Shown here piece after piece: positions 46,105-56,600 of a stretch of DNA of 64,000 nucleotides. The stretch is from the NCBI GenBank assembly GCA_003116975.1, contig BGKB01000167.1, positions 1-64,000 of the forward strand, written 5' to 3'. The first letter of the stretch is position 1, and each line of letters opens with the position of its first letter. The translations under genes were made by a program, and so were the position numbers. Under the pieces are notes generated by a model. It was not told the origin of the DNA. It worked only from the letters and a program-made list of their open reading frames with translations, and made no database searches. This stretch comes from Aurantiochytrium sp. KH105 (Eukaryota; Sar; Bigyra; Thraustochytrida; Thraustochytriidae).

Positions 46105-47949
46105 ATGCGCGCAATGAGAATTGGAGTGCCGACCGTCGATGTGCATGAGCTCTTGGCCAAGCTTGACGCTGCAGGTACTTTAGCATCGCCACGAATCAAT
46201 GACTCTCGTCGATCAGAAAATCATGAAGCAAACGGGAATAACATCGAAGTTCCAGCGTCAGCGCAACGACGATCTAAAAAGCTCACAAAGAAGAAGTCCA
46301 AGTCGAAGAAAGCAAAAGACAAAAGCATTAGCGACTTGCCTCGAGACCAAGACAATGTGGCACCTGATGCTCGTACGCAGAATATTGAGAGTATCCTTTC
46401 TCCCCATGTCGAGGGCATACTTTCTTCTGATGACATGAGCACACACAAACGCACGTCGAGACAAAGCAATGGCCTTGACAAAACCACCGCTGCAAACAAG
46501 GACCAGTTCGCAGCTGTTGACTGGAAGATCTGGCTTGAAAGCGATTGGATGCGTGCATATCTTGGCAAAATGCCAGGATGTCCTGATGCAAACAACGTGA
46601 CAGACGAGGATAGCACCATTCGTGCAATGAAAAACGAAAAGAAATACCTTTTGAGACTCGTCGCGCGGTCGCTAGACACTCCAGTCTCTTTGAAATGTAG
46701 ATTGCTGGTCATAATAGGGGAATCGCAGGAGTGCACCGCAAGAATCATTAAAGCTCCTCCCACAAATATTGGCAAAACACTCGAATGCAACTTCATCTCG
46801 CGAATCCTCAGCGAAATGTGTATGTGTGAGGCAACAGCAGTGGAAAGCCAGAGTTTGTCTGACAAACTCTGGCATCATAACGCATATCAAGTCACACGAG
46901 CTGGGAAGACAGAACCCGTTCCCATGGATAGCGACGGTTGGGCACTCTGCGGTGATCTTAGCCCTGGCAAAAGCTTGGAATGTATTCTGCAGCTTCGGCC
47001 CATGAGCTGGCCCAAGTCTCGCGAGATATCTCTGGCCCTTTGCTTCGCTACGAGTCCGATTCACCGCAGAGATATCGTTGTATCCCCAACGTTCAATCCT
47101 GCTGCAGGGCCATCAAGCGAGAAGATTTCACGTACGAACATAATTGACTCTGCCAGAGTGGAACCAACAAGCACTTCGGGAATCATATCACACGTGCAAA
47201 AGGCCAGTATTCACCCAAACCAGGAGGGCACAGAGATTGATTGCACATACAGACTTTCTCGTCGTCAACGCGAATCGTCCACACGACCAAGTCAAGCCAC
47301 ACCACCACCAGTGTCTCACAAAGTATCGGAAAAGGCGATAAAAGGGGAAGACGAACCACAACGCACGAATCCTCTCGCTGAAGCAACGCATCCTCGACGA
47401 CGCAAACGCATTCCCACGAATAATGATGCAAAAGGCTTCCATCGGAAAGTTATTCAGCCGCCTCCCGGGCACGGAGCTTCCTCAAGAGGATCTGTGCGGG
47501 ACCATCATCTGGGTGAGGCAGCTGCAACGTCTCGGAAAAGGGACAGTGGAAATTCACTCATCCAAGACGAGGAAATCATTCGTCAGCGTCTTGAGCGTCA
47601 AAATCAGGTCCAAACCGTTTCGTTACAGCTGAGCAGGGCTCTCGAACCACTTCGGAGCGCCAAACGGCTCGTCGATGCGTCAAATGAGACACATGGGCTT
47701 GGGCCAGCTGCGAGGGAGCTCCGCGACCGCTCTGCAGCACTGCGAGCTGCTGTTCTCACGCTCAAAGCTTCTGAAGGTGGACGCGATGAACAGTCAAAGA
47801 GTGTGAACGCGGAGAACACCATTGATTTGACTGGTGTCGACAGTTTTGTCTGCAACGAGCTTCGGCGTAAGTTTGCCAATGCGCAGACGGCAGTCGCGTT
47901 GCTTGCAAACGCATTTGGGGAAAACAAAAGGAGACCAGAAACACATTGA
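46105..47949 (+). CDS. Unrecognised nuclear-type protein with a possible SUMO-interaction motif
   Basis: This is a 614-residue single-exon protein, ATG at 46105. No family is recognised. Residues about 50-75 form a long Lys/Arg run (RRSKKLTKKKSKSKKAKDK), a strong nuclear-localisation candidate. Residues about 135-335 look like a folded, beta-rich domain: DWKIWLESDWMRAYLGKMPG, then LRLVARSLDTPVSLKCRLLVIIG and later strands. Residues 340-480 are polar and disordered. Residues about 505-610 are helical (LSRALEPLRSAKRLVDAS, RELRDRSAALRAAVLTL) and contain NTIDLTGVD at 571-579, whose I-D-L-T core fits a SUMO-interaction motif. A chromatin- or SUMO-linked role is an inference. Its coding sequence contains a 27-bp inverted repeat at 46847-46873. 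Confidence 0.65.
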   Translation: MRAMRIGVPTVDVHELLAKLDAAGTLASPRINDSRRSENHEANGNNIEVPASAQRRSKKLTKKKSKSKKAKDKSISDLPRDQDNVAPDARTQNIESILSPHVEGILSSDDMSTHKRTSRQSNGLDKTTAANKDQFAAVDWKIWLESDWMRAYLGKMPGCPDANNVTDEDSTIRAMKNEKKYLLRLVARSLDTPVSLKCRLLVIIGESQECTARIIKAPPTNIGKTLECNFISRILSEMCMCEATAVESQSLSDKLWHHNAYQVTRAGKTEPVPMDSDGWALCGDLSPGKSLECILQLRPMSWPKSREISLALCFATSPIHRRDIVVSPTFNPAAGPSSEKISRTNIIDSARVEPTSTSGIISHVQKASIHPNQEGTEIDCTYRLSRRQRESSTRPSQATPPPVSHKVSEKAIKGEDEPQRTNPLAEATHPRRRKRIPTNNDAKGFHRKVIQPPPGHGASSRGSVRDHHLGEAAATSRKRDSGNSLIQDEEIIRQRLERQNQVQTVSLQLSRALEPLRSAKRLVDASNETHGLGPAARELRDRSAALRAAVLTLKASEGGRDEQSKSVNAENTIDLTGVDSFVCNELRRKFANAQTAVALLANAFGENKRRPETH

Positions 47950-48168
47950 CGCTTGCGATCAGATTCACCACTGAATTGAGTGGTGCTGACAGCTCTGACT
48001 GAGACAAGCAAGCGGACGCAGATTATATGCTAATGCAAAGGCAGTATTTTCATTGCTTGCAAGCGCTCTCGTAAACAAGTGAAAAGGCCCAATACTGATT
48101 GACGCTTGCAGTTATTTATTGTTTGTTTACATTATAATAAAAAGGGCGCAGCGAAGCACAAGACTTTG

Positions 48169-48968
48169 TTAAAGATTAATCGATCCTTCGAGAGGCGCAA
48201 GTACGCCCTCCAAGGCAAAGTTGGACCGCCAATCCTCGTCATCGTCGAGGGAACGTCGCTGTTGACGAGGCACTCGCTGCGGCCGGGGTCGCACGCGCCG
48301 TACAAAGGCATCTACAGGGACATTCTGTTTGTAGTTCCCTAGCACTTGGGAGACCACGAGGGGCTGGCTGCCAGTGCAAGTGTGAGCTTGAGCTACTTGC
48401 GCGGAGGCCTCTCGAAGAACCTTGTCAGTGGCCCGCCAGCCCATTGGGAGCGCCGGTTCATGTGCACTCTCGTGAGCCTCCGCGACAAAGATCTCGGGAA
48501 GGCTTAGCTTTACACCGAGAGGGGCTCTTTCAGATGAAAGCCCTTCCATGGCAGCGTCAAGATTATCTTGTAAGGTGTCAATGTCGGCCTTGTTTGCCAG
48601 TGTTTCGACGCTTGTTGTTCGAACGGCATACAGGGTTTTCTCTTGCTCCAAAGTCATTTTGCGTCGAGCAGGTTGTGACATGCTGGCGTCACCTTTACGC
48701 GTCGGAGTAGCTCCTGCAGCACAAAGACCTTTGCTACCTACGGGTTCGTCAATGCCTCTGAACGCTGCCGTCTTGCTCAACTCCTGGTAGGTTTCCTCTA
48801 GTGCGGCGTTCATAGGAAATAAAGTCTCTTTCTGAGTCTGTTTACCAAAATTCCGCGAGCCAATATTCTTGTGCCGCCACGCAGCGAGCTGGCGACCTCA
48901 AAGATCTGCTTGCCTTCGTCTCCGAATCTTGCTCGCTTACGAGGCTGCTTTCCTGCTCGCCTGTTCAT
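48169..48968 (-). CDS. Small unrecognised protein (two exons, 50-base intron)
   Basis: No family is recognised. The proposed exon 1 is 48968-48846 (ATG at 48968; 41 codons, basic start MNRRAGKQPRKRARFGDEGK then IFEVASSLRGGTRILARGIL). A 50-base intron runs from GTAAAC to CTAGAG, and exon 2 is 48795-48169, phase 0. The product is 249 residues. Exon 2 has a helical part (TLEQEKTLYAVRTTSVETLANK), a hydrophobic patch (GVKLSLPEIFVAEAHE) and a charged C-terminus (RRSLDDDEDWRSNFALEGV). If the weak intron is not real, the ATG at 48813 gives a 214-residue protein from exon 2 alone. The basic N-terminus suggests a nuclear protein. It converges with the gene at 46105. Confidence 0.5.
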
Positions 48969-49219
48969 CTCACGATGCACATGCCTCTGTCCAGAAATAT
49001 GTCCCAGCTGCGCGCGGCGGAACGGGGGTTCTCGGAATGGAGTGCACACCTTACGTTCTCAAAAGAAAAAAATTGGGTGACTTGTTGCTTTGTTATACGT
49101 AATGAAACGATTTTCTGGGATCTATTCGACATCTGCGTTAATGGACGACAGACAAAGATCCAAGCCTAGAAGCCTCAGCTTGCGTAGAGGGACATAGGCA
49201 AATTCTTGGCTATGCCAGA

Positions 49220-51247
49220 TTAGTGCAAGCGTACAGCCGATGCGTGCTCCTCCGCCGGCGAAGCGCGCTCAAGATCCTTGATGTTGTACGGCTCCGACGG
49301 GGTCGACTGCGTCTCAATGTTGACAAGAGAGCGCGACTTGCAGTACCAAGCGCCGCCGAGAGCAATCGTGGTGCAGAAAAAGATGACGGCAAGGACCGTC
49401 GTGGCAATCTCCCATCCAGACGCCTTGTTCGCAACAGAGGCAGACACGACAGTAAAATCGACAACCGCGTACTTAACCGCGCCGTCGCTGAAGATAGGCA
49501 CACTGGCGCTGACATCAATGGGCTCAAAGTCCGAGTAAAGGTCGATAAGGTACGTGGGCGCGTTGCTGTTGGTCGTGGTGCTGCTCGACGAGTCGGTGCT
49601 CAGCTCAAATTCATCCGAGTTCTGCGGCCACACCTTGTAGCCGAGGTCACGAAGAGACGACACGGTGAGGGTAGAGAGCGGCTGGTCGTGCCCATACTGA
49701 GTTCCGGTCATCAGCTCATCCTCGAAAACGGACTGAGACCAGTGGTAGATGGAGCTGCTGTTCACATCAAGCGGCACACTCTCGCCGGCATTTCCTCCGA
49801 CGAGCTGGTAGCCCCAGATACCCTTGGAGCCGGTGTATGTCTTCGAGTCGGCGTCAACAAGACCAAACGCGTCCCAGAGCGAGCCAACGCCCAGCACATG
49901 GCCAATCTCGTGCTCGATAATCTCCTCAAAGTGGTAGTGGTCGAGCATCTTGACGGTCCTGCTGCTGTCCGAGTTGACAGTGATCACGCCAACGCGCGTA
50001 AAGTAGGTGTCATCCGATTGAGCAAAGATGCACGGCTTGGCAGTGATGAAAGACGCATCTTCGCCGTTGGCGATGACCTGCACAAGAATGAGAAGGTTGT
50101 CGACACTGTCTCCGGAGGCAAAGGTGTAGTCGATGCCGCAGTAGTCGGAGAGACTCGTCTCCTCCTCAAAGGTGATGGCGTCGTGCTCGGTGCGGATAAC
50201 GTTGCTCCAGTTGGTGGCGGCGTTGGTAATGGCTGTCTCGATGCGATCCTCATAGTCCGAAAGCGTGTTGGATACGAGTTCCACCTTGACAAATTCCGAG
50301 GCCGCCGTCGTGGAGGTCGAGGACGAGCTGGAAGAGACCTCGAAATCAATTACAGCGTAAGAGACGGCACCATTGTTGAAGACGGGCACACTGGCGCTGA
50401 CGTCGACCGACTCAAAGTCCATGTACAGATCGATAAGGTACTTGGGCGCGTTGCTGTTGTTGCTGCTGCTGCTCGACGAGTCGGTGCTCAGCTCAAATTC
50501 ATCCGAGTTCTGCGGCCACACCTTGTAGCCGAGGTCACGAAGAGACGACACGGTGAGGGTAGAGAGCGGCTGGTCGTGTCCATACTGGGTTCCGGTCATC
50601 AGCTCATCCTCGAAAACGGACTGAGACCAGTGGTAGATGGAGCTGCTGTTCACATCAAGCGGCACGCCTTCGTCAGAGCCTCCGACGAGCTGATAGCCCC
50701 AGATACCCTTGGAGCCGGTGTATGTCTTCGAGTCGGCGTCAACAAGACCAAACGCGTCCCAGAGCGAGCCAACGCCCAGCACATGGCCAATCTCGTGCTC
50801 GATAATCTCCTCAAAGTGGTAGTGGTCGAGCATCTTGACGGTCCTGCTGCTGTCCGAGTTGACAGTGATCACGCCAACGCGCGTAAAGTAGGTGTCATCC
50901 GATTGAGCAAAGATGCACGGCTTGGCAGTGATGAAAGACGCATCTTCGCCGTTGGCGATGACCTGCACAAGAATGAGAAGGTTGTCGACACTGTCTCCGG
51001 AGGCAAAGGTGTAGTCGATGCCGCAGTAGTCGGAGAGACTCGTCTCCTCCTCAAAGGTGATGGCGTCGTGCTCGGTGCGGATAACGTTGCTCCAGTTGGT
51101 GGCGGCGTTGGTAATGGCTGTCTCGATGCGATCCTCATAGTCCGAAAGCGTGTTGGACACGAGCTCAATCTCGATAAAGTCCGCGGTAGCCTGCGACACG
51201 AGCAGAGCCAGAGCTGCCACCATGGCGGGCATCATTCGGGGCGCCAT
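49220..51247 (-). CDS. Duplicated M8 (leishmanolysin-like) surface metalloprotease
   Basis: This is a 675-residue protein from the ATG at 51247. A signal peptide (1-22) is followed by two catalytic units of about 295 residues (about 23-315 and 318-610), then a TM (about 612-634) and a short cytosolic tail: a type I surface protein. Each unit has HEIGHVLGVGSLW (His151/Glu152/His155 and His446/Glu447/His450), a third His ligand in YHWSQSVFEDELMTG, and LSTLTVSSLRDLGYKVWP. This is the DELM...S.LT...L.DLGY signature of the M8 family. Both units keep every catalytic residue. The two units are nearly identical over the catalytic core and differ mainly in a short loop (GGSDEGVP versus GGNAGESVP) and in the Ser/Thr linkers. 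Substrates are unknown; M8 enzymes degrade extracellular proteins. Confidence 0.85.
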   Translation of the reverse strand: MAPRMMPAMVAALALLVSQATADFIEIELVSNTLSDYEDRIETAITNAATNWSNVIRTEHDAITFEEETSLSDYCGIDYTFASGDSVDNLLILVQVIANGEDASFITAKPCIFAQSDDTYFTRVGVITVNSDSSRTVKMLDHYHFEEIIEHEIGHVLGVGSLWDAFGLVDADSKTYTGSKGIWGYQLVGGSDEGVPLDVNSSSIYHWSQSVFEDELMTGTQYGHDQPLSTLTVSSLRDLGYKVWPQNSDEFELSTDSSSSSSNNSNAPKYLIDLYMDFESVDVSASVPVFNNGAVSYAVIDFEVSSSSSSTSTTAASEFVKVELVSNTLSDYEDRIETAITNAATNWSNVIRTEHDAITFEEETSLSDYCGIDYTFASGDSVDNLLILVQVIANGEDASFITAKPCIFAQSDDTYFTRVGVITVNSDSSRTVKMLDHYHFEEIIEHEIGHVLGVGSLWDAFGLVDADSKTYTGSKGIWGYQLVGGNAGESVPLDVNSSSIYHWSQSVFEDELMTGTQYGHDQPLSTLTVSSLRDLGYKVWPQNSDEFELSTDSSSSTTTNSNAPTYLIDLYSDFEPIDVSASVPIFSDGAVKYAVVDFTVVSASVANKASGWEIATTVLAVIFFCTTIALGGAWYCKSRSLVNIETQSTPSEPYNIKDLERASPAEEHASAVRLH
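49480..51170. repeat. 885-bp tandem duplication inside the M8 protease gene
   Basis: The two halves align with an offset of 888 bases in the lower part and 885 in the upper part; a 3-base indel in the GGSDEG/GGNAGE loop explains the change. Long blocks, such as 49811-50275 against 50696-51160, appear identical or almost so by eye. The linkers at each unit's C-terminal side differ more. Confidence 0.9.
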
Positions 51248-53609
51248 CTTGTCTTCTCTCCTTTGCTTGGCTTCTTTCTTTCCCTTGGTCTTTGGTTTGG
51301 GTTTGGGTTTTGCTTTTGGTCTTGGTTTTGGTTTTGCCTTTCACGTTTGCTCCACGCGACCAAGGCACTCATGTCTGTGCAAGCTTCAATAGATACATCA
51401 AAGCAGGCGCACGCACCTTGCAGCTGCGTCCTTGCGCGCCGAGTCCGCGAAGATATACCAGAGCTCGTCATGACGCCTTCCCCTCGTGACGCTCTCTCAC
51501 TCTTCCTAACTCGCAGTCAGTTCCAAATGCGGCGATTCGGCGCTCGAACGGGAAGAACGCTCGATCGCACCGACACTGCCTGTCCCCAGTGCAGCATTAT
51601 GTCGTCCATGTAGTGTGGTATTATCTGAGCAGCGACAGGTGCAGCGTGATGCAGCGTAGAGCAGCGCAGCACGGGGAAGCCACGCGCCACGCGTTCGTCT
51701 CGTCGCCCGAGGAAGCAAGTGTGCGGGCCTCGGCCGGGCCCTGGATCCACCGTTAGACAAGTACAGGCCCGCGAGGGACTCTCTCTGGCCCATTTTGCGG
51801 CTCGTATCGGCGCCAGACGGCTTCACGCCGTTGCTACGCCGTCGTCGTCGTCGTCTGCTTCGTCATTTTGCCTCCGTTGATTGATCGCTTCGCAACGTCT
51901 GCATGCTCTGGCTCAGCGCGCCGAGGCGGTAATGGGTGGCCAGGCCACCTTTGCCACGCAGAAATGGTGACCCTCGCCGCGCTCGGGGGACGGAGCGCTT
52001 CCCGAGCACGCAGGCCGGAGCACTGCGGGTCCTCCGCGACCGTGCCGGGCGCGCGACTGTGGGTATGGGCGGGACCAAGCGCACGTGGCCGCACGTGGGA
52101 GCGCGTGCACCAACAACTGCCACTGCAGGCTGCAGCTGCATTTGCGAGCGGCGCGCCTGCGGTTCGGAGGCGCAGGTGTGAGGCAAGGCGCGAGCCGGAT
52201 ATCGAATGCGGCTGTGGGCGTTGCGCGGGCGGCTCTGAGGCATGTGTTGGTGCCGCGGGATGTTTTTCCCACGGGATGTGGCGAAGCATGGCGCACGTGA
52301 GAGGGTCGGCCAGAGGCCGGGCATTTTTGCGGCTGCTCGCTCGCTCGCTCGTCGAGGCTGGTTCGCGGCTTGGAGGCGCAAGTCCAGGTGATGGATGCGC
52401 ATGCGTGCAGACAGGGCCATGACACCGACAGAGATTGTCCAGCGCAGCTTTTCGAGAACGCGCGCTTTGCGAGGGGGAAGGACGGCATCGAGGTGCGTTC
52501 AGATGAGCGAGTGCATGTGAGTAAAGACCTGCAGCATGCCGTCGCATCGATGCAGTCTCGAAGACGGTTGCGTGACAGGCGTCTAAGCGACGTGAAAAAG
52601 AAAAAAAGATGTTGCGCATTTCTTGTACGTGCGCCTGCTTGAGCAGTTGGCTGTTTGACTCGTCATCCGAGTCGCGAGAAACATTCTGTTCTATCGGGCC
52701 CGAATCACTCAGCACTTGCTGCTAATAGCGGTGCCACGGGGCAATCTTAGATTGATGTGGGGCCTGTGGCGCTCGGTGAGGCACAATGTATTGGCGTCAT
52801 CATGCCATGGCCTCGTAAAGATGAAGATTTATCGAGCTCTCATCGCGCCAAAGTCATGGCCACAGAGAGACGTTGACAAGCCAAGGTCGGGGTGCGATGA
52901 TGCTGAAGTCGAGAATCAACAGCTGACCTCCACTCGACTCGAATCGGCACGAATTGAGTTGCTTCTGTACTGCTCGGCTGTACAGGACTGACATTGCAGA
53001 ACTTGATTTTCTTTGATCTATGCGTAGTTTGGCTGGATGGGGCCAACTGCGGTCATCAAGCAAGTTGAAAAGGTACCTCGCTTGATTAATTTTCGATTCA
53101 AATTCCGGAGGGCGTTAATATTAACCGCGGGCAAAGCAAAGTGGTAGGCCTATTCAAAGATCGGCAGTTGCATCTTGGAGACGCACTCACAGTCAGCACG
53201 CGCGCGAGAGAGAGTGTGTGTGGGAAAGCGAGTGAGATGGGGAGAGAGCCACAAGTCTTCTAGGAATAAAAGAAGTCTGCTAACGAAATCAGCAAGTAAA
53301 TCGAAAGCTGCTTTGAAATGGAAAGCGAAAGAACGAAGACTGGTCTGAATACCGACGGGAAGATTTTTGCCTTGAAATTTCTTGGCAGTTCAATCTTCAG
53401 CAACGCCGCACCCTAGTTCCCGTCATTGATCGGCAAAGGAGAGCTTTTCCTTCCAAAAAAAAATAACTAACATGAAATAATCATAAATTGACCGCGCAAC
53501 TTCATGATCGCCAAATATTTTTTAAAGTCCATCTTTCCAAGTCTGATCAGAGTCTGCAAATTATCTCATACTCAGTCAAGGATATAGGTCCAGGCCTAGA
53601 TGATCATCA
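51248..53609. other. 2.4-kb region upstream of the M8 protease gene
   Basis: It holds the presumed M8 promoter next to 51248 and the 3' flank of the helical-repeat gene near 53609. A GTTTGGGTTTTGG-type low-complexity stretch lies at about 51288-51335. A pair of phase-matched candidate exons on the minus strand (52721-52629 and 52582-52499) is described in the findings, but no start exon was found. Long minus-strand frames over 51834-52715 are otherwise composition artefacts. No RNA gene is recognised. Confidence 0.5.
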
Positions 53610-56600
53610 TCACGACTGTCGAGAGGATGATGATGAGGAATCAGCTGAGGCTAACTGCTCCGCCCAGTTCATGAGTCTAGCAAGATGGTCCGTATCTGGG
53701 CAGGTCGGGTCCGCGGTGCGCTTCGCGACCTCGTCGCGCAGGTTTAGCCCGTTCCGGTCAAAGAGAACATACCTCAACTCGGGAAGACCACCAACGCAGC
53801 GCCCTAGTTCCTCGGTAAGTGAAATCGCGACACGGCGCACCTCCGAGTCGCGGTCATCCCAGAACGCAAGAAGTAGCTTGAAGGCGTTTCGAATAAGCTT
53901 CCTGGCGACCGCCGTACTGCAGCGCGGGAGAAGTCGCACAAAGGTCTCCAAAAGCTCCACTTTTGCTCGATGCAGATTATCCTCGACGTTCGAGTCAGGT
54001 ATTGATTGCTGCAGAGCCTCGTGCACACCTGCAACGTTCTCGTCAAGGAACGTCTGGAATTCACTCTTGCGGCGCGAGCTACTGGACAACCCAACAATGG
54101 CGTGACTCGTGATCGAGCGCAGCTCTCGATGTTCGCTTTTACTGAGCTGGTGAAGAAGCCAACGGAGGCCTTCCGCAACATCATCGTCGCTCAAGGTATT
54201 TGCGCGATTGTACACCACACCCAAACCATCGAGAAGAATACCTTGCAGCTTAGCCATGACCCACAAATGGGAGCTTAAGCGCTTGAGCTGTCGCTGCAGA
54301 GCCTCTCGCCTCGAAGTTATAATCTTGTGCTGCTTCTCTGTTCCAAGCTGCGCCAAGAGATTGGCGCGCTGCTTCTCGAGGGAATCAAACTCTGATTCGC
54401 TAACAACGGGCAAATGAAGCTTTTCGGATCCCAGTAAGCTTCCGAGATTCATTTTGGCGGATGCCAGCAAACGCGAGTCTCGAGCAATTTCTTCGCATTG
54501 AGCGAAAAGATCATGCATGAGCGGGAGGACGTCTGTCCAATTTGCCGGTAGTGTGTCGCACGCAAATAAGATATTGGCGTTTACTGTGAAGCTGTGCAGC
54601 AGCTGCTCCATCTCAAGCTCTCCGTACCCGAGATACTCGCTTATGAGGTCATCTGAAGAAATGCCGGCAAGATGTTCTTTGCACCGCTCAACGAGCCGCT
54701 CTCCTGTCTTGATGTCACTTCGGATAGCGTTGAAAAGTCGCTCACCCACCTCGGCGTGCCTTGAGGCAAGAATCTGCGCAATCAGTCCGAGCTCGCACGA
54801 AAGTAAGCCTCGAAAAGCTGATTCCTGCAAACCAAAAGCGTTGGATGCCCCCTCAGCGCGTAACGATGCCTTGCTCTCATCAGGGGACGTTGGGATCTCG
54901 AGCGAGCTTTTAGAAGCAATAGCTGGCGCCGTGAGACCGTACTGCGCCAGGTAGTGTAGATACGTTGGGTCGGCCTGCAAGAAATTGAGGTTTAGAGGGT
55001 CGTCGTCTTCAAGTGCGCCCGAAAGCTTGCCACCTCGGGGCGATTCTGCAAGCGATTCTGAAGCGTTTGCATGACTTGGCTGTTGATCGTCGGGACTGCC
55101 AGTCATCGTACGTATTTCGGATCGTAGAGGATCCTCATCAGCGTGCCGTCTGCGCAGGGCAGCTGCCTTGTCAAGTTCGAGATCGTTTGCAAGCTGTCGG
55201 ACCTCCTGCACAAAGGTCTCATCACGAAGCATGAATTCGGGAGGCTCGCATAGAATGCTTTGGACAGCAAGGCGACGAATCTTATCGCTCGGGTCGCACA
55301 ACGCGCGAATTAGATTAGGGAGAACCATTGTTGGCCCCATGCGTTTTCCCGCGATACTCAGCAGAGTAAAGGAGCGCTGGCGCTTGTTTACCTCGCACGA
55401 AACAAGGCCGCTCTCAACATGCTCCACAAGCGAAGTGACCAGCGGATGGTCGTTGGCAAAGGTTGCAAAAACACGCGAGAGCTGCTCTTGAGAGACTTGG
55501 TGGATTCCTGCGTCCGAGTTGCTTTCAAGCATGTCGAGAATACTACGAACTGTCATGGAAAGCTCTTGCTCGCTTGCCAGGAGAGCCGTTTGCGCCACAA
55601 GCTCTAGCGCTGCGCGACGCTCCTCGATCGGACTGCTGCTCGACTGAATGTTCCGCAAGAGAAGACCGGTTAAAGCTTTGGCGTCGGCACTAGGAATGAG
55701 TTCTGCGAGTTCCGGTTTAGCTTGCTGTTTGCTGTTGGCCACTTCTGACCCTGTTTCATTTCTTTCCCCAAGACTTGTCTCAAAGATGCGAAAGATCTGT
55801 TGCAAAAGTGTGAGATGACCAAGGCCAAGCTCATGCAGCTGGCAAAGATTCCCAACCACAAAAGGTAGAACCTTGGCAGGAGCGTGCGTTCCAATGAGTC
55901 GTAGCGCCATTGCGCTGGCTTTTCGTTGCGGTCGATCAATGTGCACATCTAGCTCTTGACTGGCGCTCGAGTCGAGCAAAAGCGCTGCCAGCATGCCTCG
56001 CAAGCGGTTTGACTTGATTTGGGGCTCACCAGCATATTCGGCCTCCTCCAGATCGAAAACGCGTATACCGAGCTCTCCGAGAAGAAGAATAGCGCAAAGA
56101 CTTGAGTGGGTATCTTGCACAAACTGGAAAAAGTGGTACTGCACAAGGTCAACCTGCGCTGGGATAAGATCCCCACAAAATTGACGCAAAAGTAACTGAA
56201 GCGTGCATAGAAGGCCTTCCGATAAGCCGTCGTGACTTTTCACAGCAGCCTCCGTCACGGCCCCGCTCGCATGGGGGAAACCGTCTTCTTCTCTGGCTGT
56301 CGACACCGCGCCGACTGGACCAGAAGCCACTGGTTCCGGGGGTGCGATGTCATCGTCGTCGTCGTCGTCGTCTCGTCGTCCGACGAAAACTGGAAAAAAG
56401 GGCGTCGAGCACTTCCACAATACAGTCTCCATCAGATCTCTTTCCGACAGACTTGCAAAGAGAACATCGTCGTCCCCGACAAAGTCATCCTCCTCGGGTC
56501 CCCAACTTGAGCGTCTCTCCTCGAGGCTTGATTCTTGCTGTGAGAAGAAAGATGGTCCAAGATCCATGAACAGCGGCATCACAACCCAACGAAGCGCAAC

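Noticed and set aside
49223-51613. 796-codon open frame on the plus strand
   Set aside because: Exactly antisense to the M8 protease gene. It repeats with the same 885-bp period and has no family motifs.
51834-52715. 293-codon minus-strand frame
   Set aside because: Starts at GTG. Apart from the short candidate exon at 52629-52721 it is Ser/Ala/Arg/Pro-rich and matches no family.
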